A DNA stretch of 64,000 bases from Streptomyces luteogriseus (GTDB lineage Bacteria; Actinomycetota; Actinomycetes; Streptomycetales; Streptomycetaceae), in NCBI RefSeq assembly GCF_014205055.1, contig NZ_JACHMS010000001.1, positions 5,332,001 to 5,396,000 on the forward strand, given 5' to 3'. Below are positions 8,831 through 17,812 of this stretch, piece after piece. Position numbers and translations under genes: made by a program. Every line of letters begins with the position of its first letter. Position 1 is the first letter of the stretch. The notes under the pieces are model-generated. The model had not been told where the DNA came from and did not search any database. It worked only from the letters and a program-made list of their open reading frames with translations.

Positions 8831-9856
8831 GTGAAAGAGTGGCGAGAAGACGCCCAACCGGAGTGGCCCGAGGCCGCTACGGCTACCGGAGAGCTCCTGT
8901 CGGACGACAGAGCCCGGGACAGAAGAGCCACCCAGGTCTTCCCCGGCCGTGAGGTCCGGGCGACCGGCCACGGACTGACCGCCGGGACGGAGATACTGCG
9001 CGGCATTCCCCGCCAGAGCGACGGCGAGGCCGACTCGCGCACCCCGGAGCCGGCGAGCCGGACCGCGGTCCGCGACCCCTGGCAGGAGCCGGAGGAGGCC
9101 GCCCCGTCCGGGCACACCCCCGAGGCGGACGGCCAGACCCACGATCCGCACGAGGTCACGGTCCAGTTGGACGCCGTGCAGCTCGGGGAGGGTTTCCTGC
9201 GGCAGGTGAAGGAGGGCCCTGGCGCCGAGGCGGCCGCCGACCGGCCCGTCTTCGTCGACGAGTCCGGCCGCCGCAGCCGCCGCTACCGCCGCATCGGCAT
9301 GGCCATCGCCCTGGCCTGCGGGGTCTACGCCGTCGTCATCGTCGCCACGCTGTTGTCGGGCAACTCCAACGCCCCCTGGCTGCCCGTGCCGACCAGGGAG
9401 GACAACCCGCCGGCCGGGCAGGTCGACAGTCCGCCGCTGACCGCCGAGTCGGAACCGGGCGGAGAGGCCGGAGACACCGGCGTCACCGCGCCGGGCAGCG
9501 CACCGGCGACCGGCGAGGCCACGGCACCCGCGCCCGGCCCCAGCGCCGTCGCACCCGGTGCCACCGCCGGGCCCGGCCGCGCCGGTACGTCCGCCAAGCC
9601 CTCGCCGACCGCGACCCGGACCACCCCGGCGCCGGACGGCAAAGCCACTCCTCCCGCCCCGACCAGACCCGCGGACCCGCCGAGCACGCCGGCCGCCGAC
9701 CCGACACCGACGGTCGAGCCCACGGCCCCGCCCACCGAGACGACGGGCACCGACGGCGACGGCGGCACGGTCGCGGAGGGCCCGGCCGAGTCACAGCCCG
9801 TCGCGGAGGGCCCGGCCGAGCCGCAGCCCGTCGCGGAGACACCCACCGCGGCCTAG
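8831..9856 (+). CDS. matA: MatA-like single-pass membrane protein of the aggregation locus
   Basis: About 341 residues: a charged cytoplasmic region of roughly 155 residues, a basic patch (RRSRRYRRIG), one transmembrane helix (MAIALACGVYAVVIVATLL), and a long Pro/Ala/Thr-rich extracellular tail. GTG 8831 is chosen because GGGGGGAA lies ten bases upstream; GTG 8825 is an alternative. The gene immediately precedes matB in the order I recall for the Streptomyces matAB locus, which makes poly-beta-1,6-GlcNAc for hyphal aggregation. The matA name rests on that context, since the sequence itself shows no enzyme motif. Confidence 0.6.
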   Translation: MKEWREDAQPEWPEAATATGELLSDDRARDRRATQVFPGREVRATGHGLTAGTEILRGIPRQSDGEADSRTPEPASRTAVRDPWQEPEEAAPSGHTPEADGQTHDPHEVTVQLDAVQLGEGFLRQVKEGPGAEAAADRPVFVDESGRRSRRYRRIGMAIALACGVYAVVIVATLLSGNSNAPWLPVPTREDNPPAGQVDSPPLTAESEPGGEAGDTGVTAPGSAPATGEATAPAPGPSAVAPGATAGPGRAGTSAKPSPTATRTTPAPDGKATPPAPTRPADPPSTPAADPTPTVEPTAPPTETTGTDGDGGTVAEGPAESQPVAEGPAEPQPVAETPTAA

Positions 9857-9867
9857 ACGGCGTAGCC

Positions 9868-10135
9868 GTCCGGACCGCGTCGCCGCCTGAACCGCGGCGC
9901 TGTCCGGACCGCGGCGCCGCCTGAACCGCGTCGCGAAAGCGGAGCCCACCGCTCCGGGCACCGCACCAGGCCCATCCGGCCGGGCCATTGCATCACCGCC
10001 CATCCGGCCGGGCACTGCTTCACCCGCTCGTTGGGCCGGGCACCGCATCACCAGTCCGGCACCACCAATCCGGCCGGGCGCCGCAACACCCGCTCGTCCG
10101 GCCGGGCACCGCATCACCGCACACCCGGCCAGACG
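9868..10135. repeat. Degenerate repeats between matA and matB
   Basis: Two 34-base units (9868-9901 and 9902-9935) share the frame gtccggaccgcg...ccgcctgaaccgcg. They are followed by an imperfect array to about 10135 built on ccggccgggcaccgcatcacc, repeated about five times with changes and small length differences. The block lies in the 492-base gap before the chosen matB start. A frame is open through it, continuous with matB, but its repetitive Arg/Pro/His translation is not convincing protein. Confidence 0.65.
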
Positions 10136-10348
10136 CTTCGCAGCCGCCCGGCCGGTCGGCAGAAGGCGGGGGCTTCCGGGCCGGCAGGGGGCGCCTCTCG
10201 ATCGAGGTCAGCCGCCCCGACCGAACCGACCGCCGGCGCAGCGGACGCGCAACCGCGACGTCCCGCCGGCCGGGCCCTCCCCACCACACCGTCCGTCCGC
10301 CCCGTCCCCGTACCACCCCATCCCGCACCACCCGGAGTACCACCACCC

Positions 10349-12538
10349 ATGGCATCCCGTACCCGCCGTTCCGGGCGCGCGTCCCGAGCCCCTGGCGGCT
10401 CCAGGCGCCGGCGCCTGCCCATGCGTCTGTTGCTGCCCCTGTTCGTGCTCGTCGCGCTGGGCGCGATGCTCATGCTGCGCGGATACGTGCACAGCGAGGT
10501 CCTCGCCGACCACCGCGTCGGACCGCCCGCCGCGAACGACCGCGTCCCGAAGGACATCCTCAAGGGCGGGCCGGTCATCGACACCCGCAGCGGGAAGGCG
10601 ACCAGCCTGGACCTCCCGGACCACGAGCTGGTACTGACGTTCGACGACGGCCCCGACCCGATGTGGACGCCCAAGGTCCTCGACGTGCTGAAGAAGCACG
10701 ACGCCCACGCCGTCTTCTTCATCACCGGCACCATGGCCTCCCGGTACCCGGACCTCGTCCAGCGCATGGTCGACGAGGGCCACGAGATCGGGCTGCACAC
10801 CTTCAACCACCCCGACCTGTCCCTGCAGAGCAAGAGCCGGGTCGACTGGGAGCTGTCGCAGAACCAGCTCGCGCTCGCCGGCGCCGCCGGCATCCGCACC
10901 TCGCTGTTCCGCCCGCCCTACTCGTCGTTCGCCCAGAACATGGACAACAACACCTGGCCGGTCACCGAGTACATCGGCAGCAAGGGCTACATCACCATCG
11001 TCAACGACACCGACAGCGAGGACTGGCGCAGGCCCGGCGCCGAGCAGATCATCCGCAACGCCACGCCGCAGAAGGGCCACGGCGCCATCGTGCTGATGCA
11101 CGACTCCGGTGGTGACCGCTCCCAGACCGTGGCCGCCCTCGACCGGTACGTCTCCGGGCTGACGGACAAGGGCTACCGCTTCCACACCCTCACCGCCGCC
11201 CTCGACGCCCCCAGCGCGCACACCCCGGTCGCCGGGCTGGAGTCGCTGAAGGGCGAGGCGTGGGTGTTCCTGGTGCAGGCCTCCGAGAAGGTGACCGGGG
11301 TGCTCGTCGCCGGCCTCGCCGTCGTCGGCGTGCTGGTCTTCGGCCGTCTCGGGCTGATGCTGATCCTCTCCGTGGCGCACGCCCGCCGGGTGCGGCGGCG
11401 CGGTTTCCGCTGGGGTGACCCGATCACGGAACCGGTCTCCGTCCTCGTGCCCGCCTACAACGAGGCCAAGTGCATCGAGCAGACGGTCCGTTCCCTCGTC
11501 GCCAGCGACCACCCCATCGAGGTGCTGGTCATCGACGACGGCTCCAGCGACGGCACCGCCCGCATCGTCGAGAACCTCGGCCTGCCCGGCGTACGCGTCG
11601 TCCGCCAGCTCAACGCGGGCAAGCCCGCCGCCCTCAACCGGGGCATCGCCAACGCCAAGTACGACCTGATCGTGATGATGGACGGCGACACGGTCTTCGA
11701 ACCGACGACCGTCCGCGAACTCGTGCAGCCCTTCGGCGACCCGCGCGTCGGCGCCGTCGCGGGCAACGCCAAGGTCGGCAACCGCGACTCGCTCATCGGC
11801 GCGTGGCAGCACATCGAGTACGTGATGGGCTTCAACCTCGACCGCCGCATGTACGACGTACTGCGCTGCATGCCCACCATCCCCGGCGCGGTCGGGGCGT
11901 TCCGGCGCAGCGCACTGGAACGCGTCGGCGGCATGAGCGACGACACGCTCGCCGAGGACACCGACATCACGATGGCCATGCACCGCGACGGCTGGCACGT
12001 GGTGTACGCCGAGAAGGCCGTCGCCTGGACCGAGGCCCCGGAGTCCGTCCAGCAGCTGTGGTCCCAGCGCTACCGCTGGTCGTACGGCACCATGCAGGCC
12101 ATCTGGAAGCACCGCCGGTCCATCGTCGAGCGAGGCCCCTCGGGCCGCTTCGGCCGGGTGGGCATGCCCCTGGTCTCGATGTTCATGGTCGTGGCGCCGC
12201 TGCTGGCCCCGCTGATCGACGTGTTCCTGCTGTACGGGCTGGTGTTCGGCCCCACGGAGAAGACCATCGGCGCCTGGCTGGGCGTCCTCGCGGTACAAGG
12301 GGTGTGCGCGGCCTACGCGTTCCACCTGGACAAGGAACGCATGACCCACCTGATCTCACTCCCGCTCCAGCAGATCCTCTACCGCCAGCTCATGTACGTC
12401 GTCCTGCTCCAGTCCTGGATCACCGCCCTCACCGGCGGCCGGCTGCGCTGGCAGAAGCTGCGGCGCACGGGCGCGGTGGGCCTGCCCGGGGGCGGAACGC
12501 CCGCACCCCAGGCGATGGACGGGAGGCCGGTCGGATGA
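10349..12538 (+). CDS. matB: Bifunctional polysaccharide deacetylase / family 2 glycosyltransferase, MatB
   Basis: A 729-residue membrane enzyme. Order: basic N-terminus, TM helix (about 25-45), NodB deacetylase domain outside the cell (LTFDDGPDP, HTFNHPDL with both metal His, RPPYSSF, LMHDSGG), two TM helices, then a cytoplasmic GT2 domain (VIDDGSSDGT, MMDGD, AEDTD, QRYRW) and C-terminal TM helices. The GT2 motifs match processive beta-glycan synthases such as PgaC/IcaA. Streptomyces MatB makes poly-beta-1,6-GlcNAc; the deacetylase would act on the exported chain. ATG 10349 is chosen because the protein then starts just before the first helix. The ATGA overlap with the next gene indicates coupling. 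Confidence 0.9.
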   Translation: MASRTRRSGRASRAPGGSRRRRLPMRLLLPLFVLVALGAMLMLRGYVHSEVLADHRVGPPAANDRVPKDILKGGPVIDTRSGKATSLDLPDHELVLTFDDGPDPMWTPKVLDVLKKHDAHAVFFITGTMASRYPDLVQRMVDEGHEIGLHTFNHPDLSLQSKSRVDWELSQNQLALAGAAGIRTSLFRPPYSSFAQNMDNNTWPVTEYIGSKGYITIVNDTDSEDWRRPGAEQIIRNATPQKGHGAIVLMHDSGGDRSQTVAALDRYVSGLTDKGYRFHTLTAALDAPSAHTPVAGLESLKGEAWVFLVQASEKVTGVLVAGLAVVGVLVFGRLGLMLILSVAHARRVRRRGFRWGDPITEPVSVLVPAYNEAKCIEQTVRSLVASDHPIEVLVIDDGSSDGTARIVENLGLPGVRVVRQLNAGKPAALNRGIANAKYDLIVMMDGDTVFEPTTVRELVQPFGDPRVGAVAGNAKVGNRDSLIGAWQHIEYVMGFNLDRRMYDVLRCMPTIPGAVGAFRRSALERVGGMSDDTLAEDTDITMAMHRDGWHVVYAEKAVAWTEAPESVQQLWSQRYRWSYGTMQAIWKHRRSIVERGPSGRFGRVGMPLVSMFMVVAPLLAPLIDVFLLYGLVFGPTEKTIGAWLGVLAVQGVCAAYAFHLDKERMTHLISLPLQQILYRQLMYVVLLQSWITALTGGRLRWQKLRRTGAVGLPGGGTPAPQAMDGRPVG

Positions 12539-13728
12539 CCACGGCTCCCGTCACCGAGGCTCCCCGGCAGGAGCCGACCGCCGTCAAGAAGCCCGGCCGC
12601 GACCGGTACTTCGACCTGCTGCGCGCCCTCGCCCTGTTCCGTGTCGTGCTGTACCACCTGACGGGCTGGGCCTGGCTGCCGCTGGTGTTCCCGTCCATGG
12701 GCGTGATGTTCGCACTCGCCGGGAACCTCATGGCCCGCTCGCTGAAGCGCCCGGCCGTGCAGGTGATCCGCGGCCGGATGCGGCGGCTGCTGCCCCCGCT
12801 GTGGCTGCTCGGCGTCGTCGGCGTCACCGGCATGGTCCTCCAGGGCTGGGGCCCGGACGAGGACGGGCACCCGGGCTGGTGGCTGCTCCACCTCACCTTC
12901 TGGATCCTCCCGCTCAGCGACCCGCCCTACGCGGAGGGGCTGCCCGGCGTCCACGGCTTCATCGGCGAGAACTGGGCCGCGGACCTCGCGGGCCCGCTGT
13001 GGTACATCCGCGCCTACCTCTGGTACGTCCTGCTGTCGCCGGTGCTGCTGAAGGCCTTGCGCGCCCTGCCGGTCCTCACGATCCTCGCGCCCGTCGCCCT
13101 GGCCGTCGCCTTCGAGCAGGGCTGGATCACGCTGCCCGGCGAGCGGATCCCTTCGGCGCTCACGGACTTCTCCACCTTCGGTGCCTGCTGGATCCTCGGC
13201 ATGGCCCACCAAGAGGGCATCCTCAAGCGGCTGCCGCGCTACATCGTGCCGTCCGTCGCACCCGTGATCGCCCTCGCCGGCCTCTGGTACGCCCTGCACC
13301 ACGACTTCGGCACCGGCAACGACCTGGACAGCATGCCGCTCGCCCAGGCCCTGTGGTCCTTCGGCACGGTGGTCCTGCTGCTGCACCTCAGCCCGTCCTG
13401 GTCGGAGTGGCCGCGCCGGCTGCGCCCTCTCGCGGGGACGATCACGCTGCTCAACTCCCGGGCCGTGACCATCTATCTGTGGCACAACACCTGCATCCTG
13501 ATCGCCGCCACCCTGTGGGACCGGCTGTGGGGCTTCCCCGTGCTGGAGCAGAACGTGCCCGGGCTGCTGGAGAGCGTCTGGCCGGTGCTGGTCCTGGTCT
13601 GGATCCTCATCGGCTGCTGCATCCTGGCGTTCGGCTGGGCGGAGGACCTGGCGGCCAAGCAGAGGCCGCGGTTGTGGCCGACGGGGGAGTCCCCGGAGAA
13701 GGGACGCGGGAGCCGGAGACGCGCCTGA
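12535..13728 (+). CDS. Membrane acyltransferase (acyltransferase 3 family)
   Basis: A 397-residue protein with about ten membrane segments. RDRYFDLLRALALFRVVLYHL near the start carries the conserved acyltransferase-3 Arg and the His of the first helix, and WYIRAYLWYVLLSP and IYLWHNTCILI are further family-like segments. It starts inside the matB stop codon, so it is translationally coupled to the polysaccharide synthase. The inference is that it adds acyl groups (for example O-acetyl or succinyl) to the MatB glycan. The family also modifies lipids and antibiotics, so the substrate is not proven. Confidence 0.85.
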   Translation: MTTAPVTEAPRQEPTAVKKPGRDRYFDLLRALALFRVVLYHLTGWAWLPLVFPSMGVMFALAGNLMARSLKRPAVQVIRGRMRRLLPPLWLLGVVGVTGMVLQGWGPDEDGHPGWWLLHLTFWILPLSDPPYAEGLPGVHGFIGENWAADLAGPLWYIRAYLWYVLLSPVLLKALRALPVLTILAPVALAVAFEQGWITLPGERIPSALTDFSTFGACWILGMAHQEGILKRLPRYIVPSVAPVIALAGLWYALHHDFGTGNDLDSMPLAQALWSFGTVVLLLHLSPSWSEWPRRLRPLAGTITLLNSRAVTIYLWHNTCILIAATLWDRLWGFPVLEQNVPGLLESVWPVLVLVWILIGCCILAFGWAEDLAAKQRPRLWPTGESPEKGRGSRRRA

Positions 13729-13812
13729 CGGACCCCGTTCCCCCGGGCTTTCCCGATGTGGAAAACTGCACGGGTTGCGCTTGTGAACAAAGTGGCCCGG
13801 GGGAGCGGTGGG

Positions 13813-14832
13813 ATGAGTAAGCGGCAGATGCAGAAGATGCTGCGGTTGATGGCGAGCGGGGAACCGGTCGAGCTCACCAGCCCGATGGCGTCCGTGAAGA
13901 AGCTCGCCCGGCTGGCCTTCGTCGCCCAGCAGTTCGGCTACGAGTACGCCGACGTCCGCCAGAGCAGCGGCCGCAACGGCGCGCTCACCATGCTGATCCT
14001 GCCCGACCCGAGCCCTCAGGCCCGGGCCCGGGCCGGGCAGAACTGGGCGCAGTACCCCAACGCCGCCGACGGCGTCTCCCTGCCGCCGCTCGTGCCCGAC
14101 GCCTTCGAACTCCTCAAGGCCCGCATCAACTTCGACCTCACCGGCAAGAACGCCGAGAAGCGCATGGGGTACGGGGCCCTGGGCGTCACCGTCGGCTGTG
14201 TGATCCTCGCCTTCCGCTTCGGGGGGCGCTCCACCGACTTCGTCGCGGCCGGTGTGGTGTGGCTGCTGCTCATGGCGGTCTTCGGCATCGGCCTGGTGGT
14301 GACGCGCAAGCGCAACGCCAAGTTCGCGGCCCGGCTGCGGGCGGCGGGCTTCGCGCCGGTGCAGGACGAGAACGGGCGGCTGCGGTATCTGCCGCCGGGG
14401 GCACAGCCGCCCGGGCAGGGCAACCCGTTCGCGGGCGGGCCGTACGGCGGGGCTGTGCCGGGCCAACCGGGTCCGGCGGCGGGAACGCCGCAGCCGGCCT
14501 ACGGGCAGCAGCCGCCCGGGCCGTACGCCCAGCCCGCGCAGGCCCCGTACCCGGGTCAGCCCGCACCGCCTCCCTACGGTGGTCAGCCGGCGCAGGCCCC
14601 GTACCCGGGTCAGCCCGCACCGCCTCCCTACGGTGGTCAGCCGGCGCAGGCCCCGTACCCGGGTCAGCCCGCACCGCCTCCCTACGGTGGTCAGCCGGCC
14701 CAGGCCCCGTACCCCGGTCAGCCCGCGCCCGGCCCCTACGGAGCGCAGCCCCCGGGCCCGTACGGCCGGCCGTACCAGCAGCCGCAGCCCCACCCTCAGC
14801 AGAACCCGCACGGGCAGCCCCCGCAGCACTGA
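13813..14832 (+). CDS. Two-helix membrane protein with YPGQPAPPPYGGQ repeats
   Basis: A 339-residue protein of unknown function. Residues 1-125 are soluble and mixed alpha/beta-like. Two TM helices follow (about 118-137 and 145-163), then a short basic segment and a Pro/Gly/Gln/Tyr-rich C-terminal tail. The tail contains three perfect 18-residue repeats plus a partial one. ATG 13813 sits behind GGGAG. Such PxxPYG tails are common on actinomycete envelope proteins and are usually disordered. The preceding gene ends 84 bases upstream. Confidence 0.82.
   Translation: MSKRQMQKMLRLMASGEPVELTSPMASVKKLARLAFVAQQFGYEYADVRQSSGRNGALTMLILPDPSPQARARAGQNWAQYPNAADGVSLPPLVPDAFELLKARINFDLTGKNAEKRMGYGALGVTVGCVILAFRFGGRSTDFVAAGVVWLLLMAVFGIGLVVTRKRNAKFAARLRAAGFAPVQDENGRLRYLPPGAQPPGQGNPFAGGPYGGAVPGQPGPAAGTPQPAYGQQPPGPYAQPAQAPYPGQPAPPPYGGQPAQAPYPGQPAPPPYGGQPAQAPYPGQPAPPPYGGQPAQAPYPGQPAPGPYGAQPPGPYGRPYQQPQPHPQQNPHGQPPQH
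14539..14737 (+). repeat. In-frame 54-bp tandem repeats
   Basis: Three near-identical 54-base units at 14539-14592, 14593-14646 and 14647-14700, plus a partial fourth copy. Each encodes QAPYPGQPAPPPYGGQPA. The near-identity at synonymous sites indicates recent expansion. Confidence 0.93.
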
Positions 14833-14990
14833 CGCGGGAACCTCCCGGAACCTCTCATCCCGCCCGGGCGCGGGGTGAGAGCAAAGTTCCCTCGCGGTCA
14901 CCCGCTGCCACAGGCAGGAAACGAGTCCTCCCTACCTTCGGGATCAGTCACCAGAAGTACGACCGAGCCCCGGAGCACAGTGGAGGCGTC

Positions 14991-16376
14991 ATGACAGGCC
15001 CTGGCACGGCACCCGTACCCCCGAGCAAGGGCGGACGCTGGATCCGGCACTGGGATCCGGAGAACGAGACGTTCTGGAAGGAGACCGGGGAGAAGGTCGC
15101 CCGCCGCAACCTCTTCTTCTCCGTGCTGTCCGAGCACATCGGTTTCTCGATCTGGACCCTGTGGTCCGTGCTGGTGCTCTTCATGGGCCCGGAGTACGGA
15201 CTGACCCCCGCCGACAAGTTCATGCTGACCTCGATGGTCACGCTGGTCGGCGCCGTCGTCCGCGTCCCCTACACCTTCGCCGTGGCGATCTTCGGCGGAC
15301 GGAACTGGACGATCATCTCCGCGGCCCTCCTGCTGGTGCCGACCGTCGCCGCGTTCACCGTGATGGAGCCGGGGACGTCCTTCTCCACGTTTCTGCTGGT
15401 CGGCCTGCTCGCCGGTGTCGGCGGCGGCAACTTCGCCTCTTCCATGACCAACATCAACGCCTTCTTCCCGCTGCGGAAGAAGGGCTGGGCGCTCGGCCTG
15501 AACGCGGGCGGCGGCAACATCGGTGTCCCCGTGATCCAGCTGGCCGCGCTCGCCATCATCGGCGCGGGCGGCGGCCCGCGGGTGCTGCTCGGGATCTACA
15601 TTCCCCTGATCCTCGTGGCAGCCGTCATGGCCGCGTTCTTCATGGACAACCTGGAGAACGTCAAGAACGACACCGGTGCCGCCAAGGACGCCGCGCGGGA
15701 CGCCCACACCTGGATCATGTCCGTCCTCTACATCGGCACGTTCGGGTCGTTCATCGGCTACAGCTTCGCCTTCGGACAGGTCCTGCAGAACCAGTTCGGA
15801 CGCACCCCGCTGGAGGCGGCGTACGTCACCTTCATCGGCCCGCTCCTCGGCTCGCTGATCCGGCCCCTCGGCGGCTGGCTCGCCGACCGGCACGGCGGCG
15901 CGAAGATCAGCCTGTGGAACTACGTCGGTATGGGTGTGGCGACGGCGGTCCTGATCGGCGCCTCCATGGAGAAGTCGCTGGCGCTGTTCACCGTGGCGTT
16001 CGTGGTGCTGTTCGTGCTCAGCGGGCTCGGCAACGGCTCGACCTTCAAGATGATCCCGGGCATCTTCCAGAACAAGGCCCTGGCCAAGGGGCTTCAGGGC
16101 GAGGAGGCGGCGGCGTACGGGCGGCGGCTGTCCGGGGCCTCCATGGGCCTGATCGGCGCGGTGGGCGCGCTCGGCGGTGTCGGCATCAACCTGGCCTTCC
16201 GCCAGTCCTTCCTCTCCTACGGCTCGGGCACCGGGGCGTTCGTCGCCTTCCTGGCCTTCTACGCGGTCTGCTTCGTGGTCACATGGGCCGTATACCTTCG
16301 CCGTACGGCTCCCCGGGTACCCGTCACCACGGCGACCTCGGAGGCGAAGCCGCAGCTCAGCTACGCCGAGGTGTGA
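14991..16376 (+). CDS. narK: Nitrate/nitrite MFS transporter NarK
   Basis: A 461-residue protein with about twelve membrane helices. It has the nitrate signature GGGNFASSMTNINAFFPLRKKGWALGLNAGGGNIGV in the first half and the second Gly-rich signature around GLGNGSTFKMIPGIF. It moves nitrate in and/or nitrite out. ATG 14991 has GGAGG five bases upstream. The next gene encodes an NnaR-type regulator, which together with GlnR controls narK and nitrite reductase in S. coelicolor as I recall. The promoter gap holds GTCAC and GAAAC elements (about 14896-14922) like parts of a GlnR box, but the spacing is off by one. Confidence 0.93.
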   Translation: MTGPGTAPVPPSKGGRWIRHWDPENETFWKETGEKVARRNLFFSVLSEHIGFSIWTLWSVLVLFMGPEYGLTPADKFMLTSMVTLVGAVVRVPYTFAVAIFGGRNWTIISAALLLVPTVAAFTVMEPGTSFSTFLLVGLLAGVGGGNFASSMTNINAFFPLRKKGWALGLNAGGGNIGVPVIQLAALAIIGAGGGPRVLLGIYIPLILVAAVMAAFFMDNLENVKNDTGAAKDAARDAHTWIMSVLYIGTFGSFIGYSFAFGQVLQNQFGRTPLEAAYVTFIGPLLGSLIRPLGGWLADRHGGAKISLWNYVGMGVATAVLIGASMEKSLALFTVAFVVLFVLSGLGNGSTFKMIPGIFQNKALAKGLQGEEAAAYGRRLSGASMGLIGAVGALGGVGINLAFRQSFLSYGSGTGAFVAFLAFYAVCFVVTWAVYLRRTAPRVPVTTATSEAKPQLSYAEV

Positions 16377-16421
16377 CGTAACACCAGCGACATCACGCCG
16401 ATCCGGGCCTGTCACGAGCCG

Positions 16422-16448
16422 TTGACAGGCTCGATCGGCATGTAGGTA
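16422..16448 (+). promoter_or_regulatory. Candidate promoter of the nnaR-type gene
   Basis: A TTGACA hexamer at 16422-16427 is followed, 15 bases on, by TAGGTA at 16443-16448, about 45 bases before the nnaR start. The -35 is perfect; the -10 is weak and the spacer short, so this is a tentative call. Confidence 0.3.
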
Positions 16449-16492
16449 CGCCGTACCCACGAAGTACGACGACTGGATGCGGGACGAGAGCC

Positions 16493-17644
16493 ATGTACGA
16501 GGAAGAACAGCGACCTGACCACGGGCCCCTGGCGGGTTTCACCGTGGGTGTGACGGCCGCGCGCCGGGCCGATGAGCTCGGGGTGCTGCTGCAGCGACGC
16601 GGTGCCGCCGTCCTGCACGCCCCGGCCCTGCGGATCGTGCCGCTCGCCGACGACAGCGAGCTGCTGGCCGCGACGAAGGAGATCATCGAGCAGGTGCCGG
16701 ACATCGTCGTGGCCACGACCGCGATCGGGTTCCGGGGCTGGGTCGAGGCCGCGGACGGCTGGGGGCTCGGGGAAGAGCTGCTGTCCCGGCTGGGCGGCGT
16801 ACGGATCATGGCGCGCGGGCCGAAGGTCAAGGGCGCGGTGCGGGCCGCCGGGCTGACGGAGGAGTGGTCGCCGTCGTCGGAGTCCATGGCGGAGGTGCTG
16901 GACCGGCTGCTGGAGGAGGGCGTCGACGGTCTGCGGATCGCGATCCAGCTGCACGGTGAGCCGCTGCCCGGGTTCGTGGAGGCGCTGCGGGCGGGCGGGG
17001 CCGAGGTGCTCGGGGTGCCCGTCTACCGCTGGATGCCGCCGGAGGACCTGGCCCCGGTCGACCGTCTGCTGGACGCGACGGTCGCCCGGGCCCTGGACGC
17101 GGTCACCTTCACCAGCGCCCCGGCCGCGGCCTCGCTCCTCTCCCGGGCGAAGGACCGCGGGCTGCTCGACGAGGTCCTGGCGGCGCTGAGCCACGACGTC
17201 CTTCCGGCCTGTGTCGGCCCGGTCACCGCCCTCCCCCTGCAGTCCCGCGGCATCGACACGATCCAGCCGGAGCGATTCCGGCTCGGCCCGCTGGTCCAGC
17301 TCCTGTGCCAGGAACTCCCCGCGCGGGCGCGCTCCTTCCCCGTCGCCGGGCACCGCGTGGAGATCCGGGGCCACGCCGTCCTGGTCGACGGCGACCTCAA
17401 GCCGGTCCCGCCCGCCGGCATGTCCCTGCTGCGCGCCCTCTCCCACCGCCCCGGCTGGGTCGTCGCCCGTGCGGACCTGCTGCGCGCCCTGCCCGGCTCC
17501 GGCCGCGACGAACACGCCGTGGAAACCGCCATGGCCCGCCTTCGTACGGCCCTCGGCACACCGAAGCTGATCCAGACAGTGGTCAAACGCGGCTATCGCC
17601 TGGCCTTGGACCCGAGCGCGGAAACGAAGTACGCGGACGCGTGA
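16493..17644 (+). CDS. nnaR: HemD-like/winged-helix nitrate assimilation regulator NnaR
   Basis: A 383-residue protein. Residues 10-270 form a uroporphyrinogen-III synthase (HemD) fold (start GFTVGVTAARRADELG, later TFTSAPAAASLL). Residues about 285-375 are an OmpR-type winged helix (LLRALSHRPGWVVARADLLRAL, ending in TVVKRGYRLAL). This architecture is that of NnaR, which acts with GlnR on nitrate and nitrite genes in S. coelicolor. It is unlikely to be the housekeeping HemD, because of the DNA-binding domain and the position directly after narK. The sensor fold may bind a tetrapyrrole-like ligand, which would fit a pathway whose enzymes use siroheme; that is inference. Confidence 0.88.
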   Translation: MYEEEQRPDHGPLAGFTVGVTAARRADELGVLLQRRGAAVLHAPALRIVPLADDSELLAATKEIIEQVPDIVVATTAIGFRGWVEAADGWGLGEELLSRLGGVRIMARGPKVKGAVRAAGLTEEWSPSSESMAEVLDRLLEEGVDGLRIAIQLHGEPLPGFVEALRAGGAEVLGVPVYRWMPPEDLAPVDRLLDATVARALDAVTFTSAPAAASLLSRAKDRGLLDEVLAALSHDVLPACVGPVTALPLQSRGIDTIQPERFRLGPLVQLLCQELPARARSFPVAGHRVEIRGHAVLVDGDLKPVPPAGMSLLRALSHRPGWVVARADLLRALPGSGRDEHAVETAMARLRTALGTPKLIQTVVKRGYRLALDPSAETKYADA

Positions 17645-17812
17645 GCCCGTCCGGGGGTTGAGCGGGATCGCGACATCCTCTGCCCCGTCGTCGGCCGGGA
17701 ACGCGCCGGCCGCCGCCGGTGGGCGGGTAAGGCGCGGGCTGAGGGGCGGAGGGTCGGAGGGTCGGACTGGAGCGTGCCGCCGGTGGGAGGGGTCCGGCGG
17801 AGAGAGCCGTTG

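Noticed and set aside
10208..12349. Minus-strand open frame of 713 codons opposite matB
   Set aside because: It lies opposite a gene with clear deacetylase and GT2 motifs. Its translation is His/Asp/Val/Gly-rich with no recognisable domain, as expected for the antisense of high-GC coding DNA.
12379..14901. Minus-strand open frame of 840 codons
   Set aside because: It spans the acyltransferase and the repeat-tailed gene on the other strand, and its protein is low-complexity. It is an antisense shadow.
14890..14925. Complete GlnR box upstream of narK
   Set aside because: GTCAC and GAAAC elements are present, but their spacing differs by one base from the 22-base pattern and the intermediate elements do not match, so it is not listed as a site.
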